A DNA stretch of 64,000 nucleotides from Pseudopedobacter saltans DSM 12145 (GCF_000190735.1 NC_015177.1:434001-498000); one strand, 5' to 3'; counted from the stretch's first letter, positions 52,491-62,156 are shown. Notes: generated by a model from the sequence alone, not told the origin. Program-made: numbers and translations.

Positions 52491-53879
52491 TTAAGAAGGT
52501 TCCGATGCCGTTTTAGTTTCCCAATTAAGTTTTGTAGAAAGATACATCATGGTTGCAATGATGATAAACAAACCTACACTTCCGAAGATCAGGGAAAAGT
52601 CCTGCAGTTGAATAATCACAAAAATGAAGCTGTAGAATATAGACAGTATCATTCCGAATACCAGAGCTGGCTTTTTGCTTTTTAACAAACCCAAGAGGAA
52701 AAGTACAATCAGAACAATAGTAGCTAAAGAAGCAATTAAGTAAGCAATATTAAAACCTATTTGCTCACTAAAAGATAACAGTAACGTATAATAAATGATC
52801 ATAGCTGCCCCTATTAAAGCATATTGTAATAAATGAATTTTTCTTTTGTTTAACAATTCAGTGAAAAACAGAGATATAAAAGTGAGAAGAATGATGAGCA
52901 TAGCGTACTTGGCCGATCTCATGGTTTTCTGATATTGATCTACCGGCACAATAAATTTCACTCCGAAAGTAGTGTCATTATTATCGGTTTCGTTATATGT
53001 CTGGTTGGGTTTTGTTACCAATGATGCATCTTTTTCTACCCATTGCTGCGGATAAGAACGATTGAAGTAAGGTATTTTCCAGACAGCCTTAAAGTCAGAT
53101 TCTGTAATATTTCTTTCTTCCGGTAGGTAACGTCCCGTAAAGCTGGGATTTCCCCAGGTCCCATTCATTTTAACTAATGTGGTTTTCCCGACATGAAGAA
53201 AATTCAGCTCACTGCTGCCCCGAATGTCCAGGTTGAAGTTAAACGGAATAGCTGTGTTCTTATCAGCACTTAAATCCAAAAGAGCGATTAAATTATTACG
53301 AAATAATTTCACATCGGTGAGGTCAGGCTCAACTTCGTAGCTTTTTCCTGCTAGATTTATACTCGGATTATTTTTTAAACCTTTTAAATCAGTTAGTCCA
53401 ATAGCTACTTTTACCTTGTCCCATAAAATGAGTTCGGGCTTTATACCAGATTTTTTTAATTCTAATGGACTAAATCTCCCATTCACATTTATTTTCGAGT
53501 TATATACTACGGCCTCAAAAATTCCCCGATATAGGGTTTCTGGGTCTACATTGCTATTTATGTTAAGTTCTTCTGGCAGAATGTATATATTCTGTAACTC
53601 TTCTTTGTACGTTATTATGCCTTTATCATTTTTTTCTGCAATTGTATTTAAATATGGTAAAATTAATACCGGACCTTCTACTAATTGTTTACCCGACCAT
53701 TTGTCTGATATTTCATCAACTACTTCATTTTGTCTAAGCTGTCTTTCACTGATAAGACTTTGCACCCAGGTGGAAGGAATCAGCAGCAGGAGCGTAAGGA
53801 ATCCGATAAAGCAAAGCTTAACCAGCATTGATTCTCTGAACCAATGCGCTGTTTTTGAATAATTGTTTTCTGTTAGCAT
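52491..53879 (-). CDS. creD: CreD-family inner-membrane protein
   Basis: A 462-aa protein of the CreD (Cet) family, linked in enterobacteria to colicin E2 tolerance and envelope integrity. One N-terminal span (about 18-38) is followed by a large periplasmic domain (RQNEVVDEISDKWSGKQLVEGPVLILPY, SFTGRYLPEERNI, FNRSYPQQWVE) and five or six C-terminal spans (from about 325). KFIVPVDQYQKTMRSAKYAMLIILLTF is conserved. It is preceded by a small HTH regulator gene, the standard Bacteroidota arrangement. Confidence 0.92.
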   Translation of the reverse strand: MLTENNYSKTAHWFRESMLVKLCFIGFLTLLLLIPSTWVQSLISERQLRQNEVVDEISDKWSGKQLVEGPVLILPYLNTIAEKNDKGIITYKEELQNIYILPEELNINSNVDPETLYRGIFEAVVYNSKINVNGRFSPLELKKSGIKPELILWDKVKVAIGLTDLKGLKNNPSINLAGKSYEVEPDLTDVKLFRNNLIALLDLSADKNTAIPFNFNLDIRGSSELNFLHVGKTTLVKMNGTWGNPSFTGRYLPEERNITESDFKAVWKIPYFNRSYPQQWVEKDASLVTKPNQTYNETDNNDTTFGVKFIVPVDQYQKTMRSAKYAMLIILLTFISLFFTELLNKRKIHLLQYALIGAAMIIYYTLLLSFSEQIGFNIAYLIASLATIVLIVLFLLGLLKSKKPALVFGMILSIFYSFIFVIIQLQDFSLIFGSVGLFIIIATMMYLSTKLNWETKTASEPS

Positions 53880-53938
53880 GTTTTAGTTTTTAAAAGTACT
53901 TTGTTTTTCAAAGTAAGTGATTAAAAAAATTTAGTTGG

Positions 53939-54247
53939 TTAAATATTGTTTTTTTGTTGTTTGATTAAATTTTCCAAAGCTTCCAGATGTTTTTTAAATG
54001 CCTCCCTGCCTTTAGCAGATGCCGCATATTGGGTGTTAGGCTTGCGGCCTATAAAACTTTTGGTAACAATAATATATTCTTCCTTTTCCAGTGCTTTAAG
54101 ATGGGATGCAAGATTACCGTCTGTAGCGTTTAGCAGTTCTTTCAGAGCATTGAAATCATAATACTCATTGGCAACCAGAACGCTCATAACCTGTAACCTC
54201 AAACGGTTTTCAAAAGCTTTATCAAATTGTTCTAACGAAATCTTCAC
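53939..54247 (-). CDS. Winged-helix transcriptional regulator (HTH_34 type) of the creD operon
   Basis: A 102-aa winged-helix protein: LRLQVMSVLVANEYYDFNALKELLNATDGNLASHLKALEKEEYI is the helix-turn-helix, followed by a wing (TKSFIGRKPNTQYAAS) and a dimerisation helix. This ArsR/MarR-like type regularly precedes creD in Bacteroidota and probably represses its own operon. The start codon is GTG and overlaps the stop of the upstream membrane protein by four bases. Confidence 0.87.
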   Translation of the reverse strand: MKISLEQFDKAFENRLRLQVMSVLVANEYYDFNALKELLNATDGNLASHLKALEKEEYIIVTKSFIGRKPNTQYAASAKGREAFKKHLEALENLIKQQKNNI

Positions 54248-54864
54248 TTGTTGTATTTAAAATGCATCATAGAACCATATATAATATGCAGGATGCCAAA
54301 ACCTATTGTCCAAAAAATGATACCGTAACCGGGAAATAAAGCCGAAAGTAAACCCAGTGCAATTTCACAGAACCCTAACCATTTCACATCAGAGAAAGTA
54401 TAATTGCTTCCTGATATTAAAGCCAGTCCATAAAATAAAAGGCAAGCGGAAGCTATTATACTATAGTCCCCACGATAAATTAATATTAAAATAAACAGTC
54501 CGCCTGTAAATAGGGGAATGGCCAGACTTGTTAATAGGCGTTTGCTTACGGGATTCCAGAAATTTTCACCTTTTTTTCGAACCTGTCTGATGGTAAGCCA
54601 AACTCCGGTAGCCAACGAAAGTATAAGGACTGCAAAGGCAACTAAAAATAGTTGACCTAATACTTTAGGATCGTTGACGTAATGATTTCTGTATTCCAGA
54701 GCTGAATGCGGGACATAAACAATTTTATATCCGAGGAAAGCACCAATTAAGGCATAAACACCAGCCATTATACCAGATAACCCACTTAATGAAATGAATT
54801 TGGAGGAACGCTCCATTAAGTTCCTGATAGAACTAAGCTCTGAATAAATATCTTTTTCTTGCAT
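54244..54864 (-). CDS. Integral membrane protein of the creD operon
   Basis: A 206-aa protein with a short cytoplasmic N-terminus (SSIRNLMERSSKFISLSGLSGIMAGVYAL) and six predicted spans. It is the recurrent partner of the HTH regulator and creD in Bacteroidota, but I know no function. It is first in the operon and overlaps the regulator gene by four bases, so translation is coupled. Confidence 0.75.
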   Translation of the reverse strand: MQEKDIYSELSSIRNLMERSSKFISLSGLSGIMAGVYALIGAFLGYKIVYVPHSALEYRNHYVNDPKVLGQLFLVAFAVLILSLATGVWLTIRQVRKKGENFWNPVSKRLLTSLAIPLFTGGLFILILIYRGDYSIIASACLLFYGLALISGSNYTFSDVKWLGFCEIALGLLSALFPGYGIIFWTIGFGILHIIYGSMMHFKYNK

Positions 54865-54988
54865 TTGAAAAGAACTTTGAATTGCAAAGTAAAATATAAT
54901 ATTTTAATAATCCAATAAGGTATTTAAAAAAATGTATTACAAAATGACGTAATAAAGTATCTTGCTTTATTAAAAAATAAGGGAATAA

Positions 54989-55459
54989 ATGCTCTATATC
55001 ATAGCCGGTGTATCCGGATCGGGGAAGACTACTTTAGGGAAATTGTTAGCAAAGCGTTTAGGCTTGTCTTTTTATGATGCGGATGATTTTCATCCGCATT
55101 CTAACATTGAAAAAATGAAAAGTGGGCAGGCATTAACTGATGAGGATCGGTTTCCGTGGCTGCTAACTTTGCATGATAACCTGTTAACATGGGATAAACA
55201 GGGGGGAGCAGTTTTAGCCTGCTCTGCATTGAAAGAGAAGTATCGTAGCATTTTAAGCGGATATAATGAAGTCGAGATAAAATGGATCTTTATAGTAGCA
55301 GATAACTTATTACTAAAACAGCGTTTGGAAAGCAGAAAGAATCATTTCTTTAATCCAATTTTACTTGAATCGCAATTGAAGGTGCTGGAATTACCGGATT
55401 ATGGGCTTAAAATACCTGCCGATTTAGATTTGGAGAAACAGTTGGATATGATTATTTGA
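54989..55459 (+). CDS. gntK: Gluconokinase
   Basis: A 156-aa P-loop kinase that phosphorylates D-gluconate. The Walker A motif is GVSGSGKTTLG (7-17), followed by the family-specific FYDADDFHPHSNIEKMKSGQ and LTDEDRFPWL, then ACSALKEKYR. Length fits the GntK family. No gluconate transporter or Entner-Doudoroff genes lie nearby. A promoter-like TATCTTG stretch precedes it in the divergent gap. Confidence 0.93.
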   Translation: MLYIIAGVSGSGKTTLGKLLAKRLGLSFYDADDFHPHSNIEKMKSGQALTDEDRFPWLLTLHDNLLTWDKQGGAVLACSALKEKYRSILSGYNEVEIKWIFIVADNLLLKQRLESRKNHFFNPILLESQLKVLELPDYGLKIPADLDLEKQLDMII

Positions 55460-55496
55460 TATCGTTTACAACCTGTTTTTTGAATTTTTATAATTC

Positions 55497-55504
55497 TATA
55501 TTTG
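55497..55504 (+). promoter_or_regulatory. -7 box directly before the 34-aa gene
   Basis: TATATTTG matches TAnnTTTG and ends four bases before the ATG at 55509. A TTTG lies 14 bases upstream, somewhat closer than usual for a -33 element. Confidence 0.45.
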
Positions 55505-55508
55505 CGTT

Positions 55509-55613
55509 ATGAAATCTGATGAAAAGAAACTGCTGAAAGTAATTGCTATTTTTCTTGTATTCTTCCTCGTTTTGGGATATGTGTTTTTCTACTTTATGAA
55601 AAGTTATCTCTAA
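55509..55613 (+). CDS. 34-aa single-span membrane microprotein
   Basis: The frame reads MKSDEKKLLKVIAIFLVF and continues with a hydrophobic span (about 9-31) ending FMKSYL. A charged cytoplasmic head and one membrane helix form a plausible microprotein. A perfect -7 box just upstream supports expression. No family is known to me, and chance cannot be ruled out for so short a frame. Confidence 0.45.
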   Translation: MKSDEKKLLKVIAIFLVFFLVLGYVFFYFMKSYL

Positions 55614-55660
55614 ATATTAAGTGTCAAGTATCAAGAAATTCTGAATCTTTCCTTTTTAGT

Positions 55661-56161
55661 CTATGGTTTTTTCTGTCTAAAAGAAAAATTCCTTTGGCTT
55701 AGATAGCTGAAAGCTGTAACCAATACATTTGTAATAATAAAAGATATGGTTGGATACCAATGCAAATGTTCAACAAAAAGCTTCATGAACATGTAGTTTA
55801 ACAAAATACAGATCATTACCACAGCAAAATACCTGAATAACTGGATTCTCTTTTTTAAATAGGAACCATTGAATACTACAGCAAAGCTTAAATAAAAACC
55901 GATAGGAGTGGTAATCATAAATGCTATCAGCCATGCTGCAATATGTGGGCTTATAGCTATAAAAGGTAAGTGGATAATTTCTTTTTTTAGTATAAAATTA
56001 TACGAAATAAAATAGATGAATATATTCAAAACCTGATTTCCGCCTCCGCAAGCCGCATATCTAAAGGTTTGCAAAGGCATAAAACGTTTGAACAGCGGAT
56101 AAAAACTGTCTATTATCGCAATAAGTACAGATCTGATAAAAAGATGGAGGTTCTTTAACAT
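55661..56161 (-). CDS. GtrA-family membrane protein
   Basis: A 166-aa protein with four spans. FRYAACGGGNQVLNIFIYFISYNF at the first span and the C-terminal SFIITNVLVTAFSYLSQRNFSF are GtrA signatures. GtrA proteins are thought to help move lipid-linked sugars across the membrane. I used the ATG at 56161 instead of the TTG at 56173. It ends close to the 34-aa gene and follows the amidohydrolase gene by 29 bases, so they may be co-transcribed. Confidence 0.82.
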   Translation of the reverse strand: MLKNLHLFIRSVLIAIIDSFYPLFKRFMPLQTFRYAACGGGNQVLNIFIYFISYNFILKKEIIHLPFIAISPHIAAWLIAFMITTPIGFYLSFAVVFNGSYLKKRIQLFRYFAVVMICILLNYMFMKLFVEHLHWYPTISFIITNVLVTAFSYLSQRNFSFRQKKP

Positions 56162-56190
56162 TTGTTCCGGCAAATATACAATTCAAATGA

Positions 56191-59100
56191 TTATTCGCAA
56201 TCAGGAACAGAGAAGGTCCATGTTTCCGCATTTTTACTGAAATCCATGTAGTTCTCGCTATTATTGAATTGCCACCAGAATTTGTTTATCGGTTTGATAT
56301 CCTGTCCAAGCTCATTCATCGATTCAGCATCATAAAGTCTGCCATTTACCATTACATACTTGATGCTTTCTGTATTTCTGATATCCTGAAGGGGGTCTCT
56401 GTTTAAAACAATTAAATCTGCTAATTTTCCTTTTTCCAACGAACCTAATTCTCTATCCATTCCCAGATATTCGGCACCATTAATAGTAGCGACTTTTAGA
56501 ATGTCGTGGGGCTTCATTCCACCTTGTCCAAGCATCCAAAGTTCCCAATGTGCACCAAGCCCCTGTAACCTTCCGTTTGAACCTAGATTGACTTTTGTTC
56601 CGCCGTTAGCTATTTGATTCACTACTCGGGAAATGTCGATATGGCCATAATCTCCATATTCAGAAGTTGTTCTTCTTCTTGATTTGCTATCTACTAAATG
56701 TCTGGGTATAAAGTTCAAAAGCTTTTGATTCTCCCAAACGTTGATGCGATCGTACCAATAGTTTTCGCCAAACTGACTTCCGTTGGCAATAATTAAAGTT
56801 GGTGTATAAGAAGTTTTGCTGGCGTTCCAGAACTGCGATACATCTTTATAAACCGGTAATACAGGAATGTTATGTTCAATACTGCTATGTCCATCGGCAA
56901 TCATATTCATGCTTGTGAAAAAGTCGTATTCTCCTTCGGGGATGATCATCATTTTTTGTTCTCGGGCAGCCTGAACAAGTTGTTGTCTCTGATCTCTTCT
57001 GTACAAACCACTGGATTTTAAAGTAAAGGTTCCAATAGCCTGCATTCTTTTCAGGTGAGATTTTATTTCTGCCAAATTCTGAAACCCGGTTTTAATTTCG
57101 GTGTCCTTATCTCCGGTAATGGAACCTGCTGCAAAAAGACGGGGACCAACCAATCTACCGGCTTTAATCATTTCTGCCTGGCTAGATGCCATTTCCATAT
57201 TGGTAGAAGGATCATGAGCTGTGGTTATTCCATAAGCGAGATTTGCATAATATGCCCAGTTTTGCTGTGGAATAATTCCGTCGGGACTGGTTTTTAGATG
57301 TGCATGTACATCTATAAAGCCAGGTATTATTGTTTTTCCGTAAGCAGGATAAACAATTGCATCGTCCGGAATGTTTACTTCGTTATCTTTTCCGATTGCT
57401 ACTATTTTGTTCTGATCAATAAGGATCGTTCCATTAGGGATAATTTCGTTATCCTTCATGGTGATGATTGTCGCTCCTTTAAAAGCTATTTTATGTTGCG
57501 GTACATCAGTTTTTAATGTAAGTGCTATTTCTAGACCAAGCGTATCCGATTTATCCTTCGTATCATTAGAAAAGGCTAAAGCATCTTTAATTTCTTTGGT
57601 GTAATATCTGGAACCTAAAGTCCAATGCAAAGCCTTGCTTTCTTTGTTCCAATGGATGTAGTTTCCAACATCGCCAGACACCTTTTTAACAGGGAACGAT
57701 TTTGTGTTGGAAGCCAACTCTGTACCATTCGCTGTCGCAATAAATGGGGTTAAATAAATATCAAAAAGCTCGCTAAATGCTAACCAACGGTTATCAGGAC
57801 TTAAAATAAATTCTGTTCCCAATTTGGTAGTATAATGCGTTCTGATATTATTGCCGGAAAGATCACAACTTTTAAGCGCATTCTTTCCGTCTTCTTTTGC
57901 CGTATAGAATATCCTATTGTCTGATTTATTGAATTGCGGTTTAAGGCCTTCTTTTAAGATCAATTTAGGTTCTCCGCCATTAGCAGATATGGTGTAAATG
58001 CCTGGGTTTTTAGAAAAGGTGAAGCCCAGCAAATCATTTCCTACACCTTTTCTATAAACGATCAAATCTCCTTTGTTGCTGAATTTTGGTGTGTAATAGA
58101 ATCCTCCTCGCGGCGTAAGCTTATCGATTTTTTTACTGCTAAGATCTATTTTCATAATAGAACCTTTTAGTTCATCGTTCCAGCTTGTATAAATAATAAA
58201 GTTACCGTCGGGGCTAAAACAAGGATCAAATTCCCAGTCTGTTTCTGTCGTTAACCTTTCCGGTTTTCCGTCGGGAAGGTTTTTTACATAAATATATCCA
58301 CCAGCACTAAAAGCTACTTTTTTCAGGTCTGGCGAAGTTACCAATTGCCTGATCATTTTAGCGTCAAACTCCTCGTTAAATACTTTTTGATCGTAATGTA
58401 AAGCCTCGGAAATAGTTTGTTTTACATTTACCTTAAACGGTATTTCCTGTACCATCTGGTAAAGGATATCTATTTTATTGATCTTTCCTTTTGCATAAAA
58501 TATTACTGTTTTATTGTCTGGGAGCCAATTGAAGTTAGGATAAAGTCCGTACGAAGCTTTAGATTCCTGAAGATCTCTTGATAAATCGTCATACAAGATA
58601 AATTCCTCACCAGTTTCTAAATCTTGTATCATTAAATTGGTCTTTAGCTTATTCCGTTTTACATAAGCCAAATATTTTCCATTTGGAGAAACCTGAGGCC
58701 TTACTGCTCCACCAGTGCCGCCGGCAACATTTTCTACCGTTTCATCCTCCAGAATCAATCTTTTGATTTGATAGATTTCTCCATTTGGATCTTTGTTGTA
58801 CTGTAAATAGGCGGGGCTAATGTCTTCGCTATAATATAATTCTTTGCCTGATTTTGAGACAAAAGGTTCTCCCAGATTTCGTTGCCCTCTTTTTCTTTGT
58901 GTCAGTTGGGTTCCTTCAAATCCGCCAGAAACATGATACATCCAAAGTTCGCCAGCTGCATTCGTTCTTCTGCCTAGGAAATTCTTTCTTGCAACTAAAT
59001 ACTGGCCATCGGGTGTCCAAACGGCATTATTCAATAAATTGATGTTTTCTTTTGTAATGGCTCTTTTACCCGAACCATCTGCATTCATGATCCATATATT

Positions 59101-59418
59101 ATCTGCTCCGTCTTTATCGCTGGTATATGAAATCAGTTTGCCATCAGGCGAAAAGCGGGGTTGTACTTCCCAGGCCAGACCACCGGCAAGTAATTCCGCA
59201 TCGCCGCCAGTTACAGGCATTTTGTAAATATCACCCAATAAATCAAATACGATGAATTTTCCGTCAGGACTTACATCCAAATTCATCCATGTACCTTCAT
59301 TGGTGCTGAAATTTGTTGTTTTGGTAGGACCAGAGGGCTTTTCTATATTCCATTGTGCATGTAAACCGGAACTTATCAGCACAAAAAGTATAATTCTAAA
59401 AAAAGTATTCATCGGCAT
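56191..59418 (-). CDS. Secreted TolB-like propeller fused to an amidohydrolase
   Basis: A 1075-aa exported protein with a signal peptide (ending SGLHAQ). Residues about 40-620 hold repeated PD40/TolB-like blades (SPDGKFIVFDLLGD, SPDGKLISYTSDKDG, SPDGNFIIYTSWNDE). Residues about 650-1060 are an amidohydrolase TIM barrel with GFIDVHAHL as first metal site and the usual C-terminal LEKGKLADLIVLNRDP. Such fusions are known in Bacteroidota and thought to be peptidase- or prolidase-like, but the substrate is unknown. Divergent from recQ. Confidence 0.88.
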   Translation of the reverse strand: MPMNTFFRIILFVLISSGLHAQWNIEKPSGPTKTTNFSTNEGTWMNLDVSPDGKFIVFDLLGDIYKMPVTGGDAELLAGGLAWEVQPRFSPDGKLISYTSDKDGADNIWIMNADGSGKRAITKENINLLNNAVWTPDGQYLVARKNFLGRRTNAAGELWMYHVSGGFEGTQLTQRKRGQRNLGEPFVSKSGKELYYSEDISPAYLQYNKDPNGEIYQIKRLILEDETVENVAGGTGGAVRPQVSPNGKYLAYVKRNKLKTNLMIQDLETGEEFILYDDLSRDLQESKASYGLYPNFNWLPDNKTVIFYAKGKINKIDILYQMVQEIPFKVNVKQTISEALHYDQKVFNEEFDAKMIRQLVTSPDLKKVAFSAGGYIYVKNLPDGKPERLTTETDWEFDPCFSPDGNFIIYTSWNDELKGSIMKIDLSSKKIDKLTPRGGFYYTPKFSNKGDLIVYRKGVGNDLLGFTFSKNPGIYTISANGGEPKLILKEGLKPQFNKSDNRIFYTAKEDGKNALKSCDLSGNNIRTHYTTKLGTEFILSPDNRWLAFSELFDIYLTPFIATANGTELASNTKSFPVKKVSGDVGNYIHWNKESKALHWTLGSRYYTKEIKDALAFSNDTKDKSDTLGLEIALTLKTDVPQHKIAFKGATIITMKDNEIIPNGTILIDQNKIVAIGKDNEVNIPDDAIVYPAYGKTIIPGFIDVHAHLKTSPDGIIPQQNWAYYANLAYGITTAHDPSTNMEMASSQAEMIKAGRLVGPRLFAAGSITGDKDTEIKTGFQNLAEIKSHLKRMQAIGTFTLKSSGLYRRDQRQQLVQAAREQKMMIIPEGEYDFFTSMNMIADGHSSIEHNIPVLPVYKDVSQFWNASKTSYTPTLIIANGSQFGENYWYDRINVWENQKLLNFIPRHLVDSKSRRRTTSEYGDYGHIDISRVVNQIANGGTKVNLGSNGRLQGLGAHWELWMLGQGGMKPHDILKVATINGAEYLGMDRELGSLEKGKLADLIVLNRDPLQDIRNTESIKYVMVNGRLYDAESMNELGQDIKPINKFWWQFNNSENYMDFSKNAETWTFSVPDCE

Positions 59419-59449
59419 TTCAAAATAGCCTGCAATTTAATAAATTTTA

Positions 59450-59457
59450 TAGCTTTG
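59450..59457 (+). promoter_or_regulatory. -7 box of recQ
   Basis: TAGCTTTG is a perfect TAnnTTTG, 16 bases before the recQ ATG, in the short divergent gap. Confidence 0.5.
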
Positions 59458-59473
59458 AGACGATTCTCTAAAT

Positions 59474-61357
59474 ATGTCTATACATCAAATATTAAAACAA
59501 TATTGGGGCTACGACCATTTTAGACCATTGCAGGAAGATATTATAACGTCTGTAATGGAAAATTATGATACATTAGCTCTTTTACCAACCGGTGGCGGCA
59601 AATCTATTTGTTTTCAGGTACCGGCATTGGCTAAAGAAGGAATATGTATTGTAGTGTCTCCGTTGATTGCTTTGATGAAAGATCAGGTAGAAAACCTGCA
59701 AAAAAGAGGAATTAAAGCCCTGGCGATTATATCTGGCATGGGCAAACGGGAAATTGATATTGCTTTGGATAATTGTGTTTATGGAGATATCAAATTTTTA
59801 TACATTTCCCCAGAAAGATTGATGACAGATCTGGTTCGCGAAAGAATCAGGTACATGAAAGTAAACCTTTTTGCAATAGACGAATCGCATTGTATTTCGC
59901 AGTGGGGGTATGATTTCAGGCCGCCCTATCTGCATATTCATGAAGTTAGATCCTTACACCCTAAAGTCCCTGTTATTGCGCTTACTGCTTCCGCAACGGC
60001 TATCGTTCAGCGTGATATTGTAGAGAAACTGCATTTTAAGGATGCTAAAATCTTTAAACAAAGTTTTGCGAGAGAAAACCTTTCTTATTCGGTTTTAATA
60101 CTGGAGAATAAATTGCAGAAAATGGTTCAGATCTGTAATAATCTGAAGGGGAGTGGAATTGTTTACGTAAGGACAAGAAAGGACACTGTAGAGCTCTCTA
60201 AATTTCTAAGTCAGTATGGTATTTCGGCAGCTTTTTATCATGCAGGATTAGATGCGGAAAGCAGAAACCTTACACAGAAAAAATGGATTAGTGATGAGGT
60301 TAGGGTTATTGTAGCTACAAATGCTTTCGGTATGGGGATAGATAAGCCAAATGTGCGTTTTGTTATCCATTACGAGATGCCCGAAAGTCCGGAGGCTTAT
60401 TATCAGGAGGCGGGAAGGGGAGGCCGGGATGGGCAAAAGGCTTATGCGGTTATGTTTTACCAGGAACAGGATGGCCTTATTTTTCGGAAGCGATTTGATC
60501 AAAGTTTTCCACCTATAGACGAGATAAAAAAAGTCTATCATTGCTTGTGTAACTATCTGCAAATTCCTTTTGGTGCCGGTAATGGTGTCTCTTATAACTT
60601 TAATATAGCCGAGTTCTCCTCCAGATTTCAATTGGATGTTATTATGGCAATCAGTGCGATAAAAACGTTAGAAGCGAATGATTATCTGGTAATGAGCGAA
60701 AATGCATTATTGCCTTCGCGTGTGCAGTTTCTGGTTGGTGGCGAAGATCTTTACAAATTTCAGGTAGAAAATTATAAATACGATTTTTTTATCAAAAGCC
60801 TGTTGCGTATTTACGGAGGGGTGTTTGAAAGTTTTGTAGCAATTAAAGAATCCGAAATAGCTAAACGAACCTCTTTTTCGACTACAGAAGTGACAGCGAT
60901 ACTAAGAGAGTTGAATAAACTGGAAGTAATTACTTATGTAGAGAAAACGGATCAGCCTTTGCTGACTTTTATGCAACCAAGATATGGTCTTGAAAATCTT
61001 TATATAGATGCTGCTTATTACAAACAGCGAAAAGAGGTTTATCAGGCTAAGATGGATGCCATGTTTGGTTACGTAGAGAGGAATGAATGCAGAAGCCAGC
61101 AATTGCTTCGCTATTTTGACGAGGATAATGCGACAGAATGTGGTATTTGTGATGTATGTATCGATAATAAGAGAGCATTACAATTGAAGAGCAAAATTAT
61201 AGAGGAATTGCTGGAAGCATTGCGTATTGCTCCTCTGGATTTGGAGCAATTGGTAACTGCTTCGAAATTAGGAACAGATAATTATAGGTTAGAAGTTATA
61301 CGCGTTTTGCTGGATGCAGGGGAAATTAAGCTTACAGATGGAAAATACTATTTGTGA
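59474..61357 (+). CDS. recQ: ATP-dependent DNA helicase RecQ
   Basis: A 627-aa SF2 helicase. Motif 0 FRPLQEDII, Walker A LPTGGGKSICFQVPAL (about 36-51), the aromatic-rich AIDESHCISQWGYDFRP, and motif VI QEAGRGGRDG are present. The zinc-binding RQC region has four cysteines (about 535-560, ECRSQQ, TECGICDVC), and a short winged helix ends the protein. No HRDC domain is seen. It is a short RecQ form common in Bacteroidota that unwinds DNA in recombination and repair. The gene may have a paralogue elsewhere. Confidence 0.93.
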   Translation: MSIHQILKQYWGYDHFRPLQEDIITSVMENYDTLALLPTGGGKSICFQVPALAKEGICIVVSPLIALMKDQVENLQKRGIKALAIISGMGKREIDIALDNCVYGDIKFLYISPERLMTDLVRERIRYMKVNLFAIDESHCISQWGYDFRPPYLHIHEVRSLHPKVPVIALTASATAIVQRDIVEKLHFKDAKIFKQSFARENLSYSVLILENKLQKMVQICNNLKGSGIVYVRTRKDTVELSKFLSQYGISAAFYHAGLDAESRNLTQKKWISDEVRVIVATNAFGMGIDKPNVRFVIHYEMPESPEAYYQEAGRGGRDGQKAYAVMFYQEQDGLIFRKRFDQSFPPIDEIKKVYHCLCNYLQIPFGAGNGVSYNFNIAEFSSRFQLDVIMAISAIKTLEANDYLVMSENALLPSRVQFLVGGEDLYKFQVENYKYDFFIKSLLRIYGGVFESFVAIKESEIAKRTSFSTTEVTAILRELNKLEVITYVEKTDQPLLTFMQPRYGLENLYIDAAYYKQRKEVYQAKMDAMFGYVERNECRSQQLLRYFDEDNATECGICDVCIDNKRALQLKSKIIEELLEALRIAPLDLEQLVTASKLGTDNYRLEVIRVLLDAGEIKLTDGKYYL

Positions 61358-61391
61358 TTCTAATAGGAAAACATAATTCGATATTAAAGGA

Positions 61392-61496
61392 TTAATCCTC
61401 CAGTCTGACCCTATAATTAATTTTGAAGCGTTGTTCCAAAGGTTTTCCATATACTACAGTTGGTTTCCATCTTTTTAGGGCCTTCAATAAAGTGCT
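61392..61496 (-). pseudogene. C-terminal remnant of a TonB-domain protein
   Basis: Read on the minus strand these 34 codons give STLLKALKRWKPTVVYGKP and end KINYRVRLED-stop. This is the last part of a TonB C-terminal domain (the W-x-P...GKP pattern followed by a final strand). It has no start of its own and begins exactly where the transposase element ends. It is probably the tail of the gene whose N-terminal half lies at 62199-62568. Confidence 0.7.
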
Positions 61497-61526
61497 GTTC
61501 GACATGTTCCGCAGGGCATGTCGAAC
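61497..61526. repeat. REP-like hairpin, downstream side of the transposase gene
   Basis: GTTCGACATG (61497-61506) pairs perfectly with CATGTCGAAC (61517-61526) around a ten-base loop. It forms the left end of the element. Confidence 0.7.
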
Positions 61527-61538
61527 TATTAAATAATA

Positions 61539-61553
61539 TGGATTTGCAATCCA
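61539..61553. repeat. GGATTTGCAATCC hairpin next to the transposase
   Basis: TGGATT (61539-61544) pairs with AATCCA (61548-61553) around TGC. Small GGATT-loop-AATCC palindromes of this sort accompany RAYT genes in Bacteroidota and may be recognised by the enzyme; a sister copy lies on the other side of the gene. Confidence 0.6.
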
Positions 61554-61564
61554 CATCAGATTCT

Positions 61565-62095
61565 CTATATAAAAGTTGTCAATTCCAGTAATCCTTTTCT
61601 AACTCCATAAATTTCCCCACAGCTACTGTATAAATAATCCTCTTCTTTTTCTACTAAACCTGCCCTCACAGGATTATGATGGATATAATCTTGTTTAATA
61701 TTAAAGAAATCCAATCCAGTGATTTCTTCGGCGTGATAACCATTCTGCCAAAAAAAAACATTCTCTTGTTTACTCAATAGCCATAACAACCAATTCCTTC
61801 TGCTTTCTTTTTTATTATCTCTTATTGCTGCAATTATTTTAGAGGAAGTGAACTTTTTAAAGTCTCTGATAATATCACTCAAATTATTTTTATTCGTCCC
61901 AATGATTAAATGGATGTGATTTGTCATTACAACCCATGAAAATATCTCAAGTCCTTTGTGTCTTTGGCAATACTTTAGACTTTCCAGTAAAATTTCAACA
62001 TATTCCTTTCTCGTGAAGACATCAACCCACTGATTTACTGTACATGTAATAAAATAAATACCTTGTTGATCGTATATCCGATAAGTGAGAGCCAT
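61565..62095 (-). CDS. rayT: REP-associated tyrosine transposase (Y1/IS200-like)
   Basis: A 176-aa HUH-type single-strand transposase of the RAYT group. It starts YDQQGIYFITCTVNQWVDVF, has the metal-binding HUH pair in WVVMTNHIHLIIG (about 72-84) and the catalytic tyrosine region KQDYIHHNPVRAGLVEKEEDY (about 140-160). A conserved YLYSS follows. These enzymes cut and join short palindromes flanking them. I used the ATG at 62095; a longer frame from a TTG at 62128 exists. It is intact. Confidence 0.92.
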   Translation of the reverse strand: MALTYRIYDQQGIYFITCTVNQWVDVFTRKEYVEILLESLKYCQRHKGLEIFSWVVMTNHIHLIIGTNKNNLSDIIRDFKKFTSSKIIAAIRDNKKESRRNWLLWLLSKQENVFFWQNGYHAEEITGLDFFNIKQDYIHHNPVRAGLVEKEEDYLYSSCGEIYGVRKGLLELTTFI

Positions 62096-62138
62096 TATCA
62101 AATATTGTTTTTTATTTTTGAGTTGCAATAGTTGTTAG

Positions 62139-62156
62139 GAGGATTAAGAAATCCTC
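62139..62156. repeat. GGATT-type hairpin upstream of the transposase
   Basis: GAGGATT (62139-62145) pairs with AATCCTC (62150-62156) around AAGA, extended by TGTT/AACA outside a two-base bulge. It mirrors the hairpin at 61539-61553. Confidence 0.6.
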
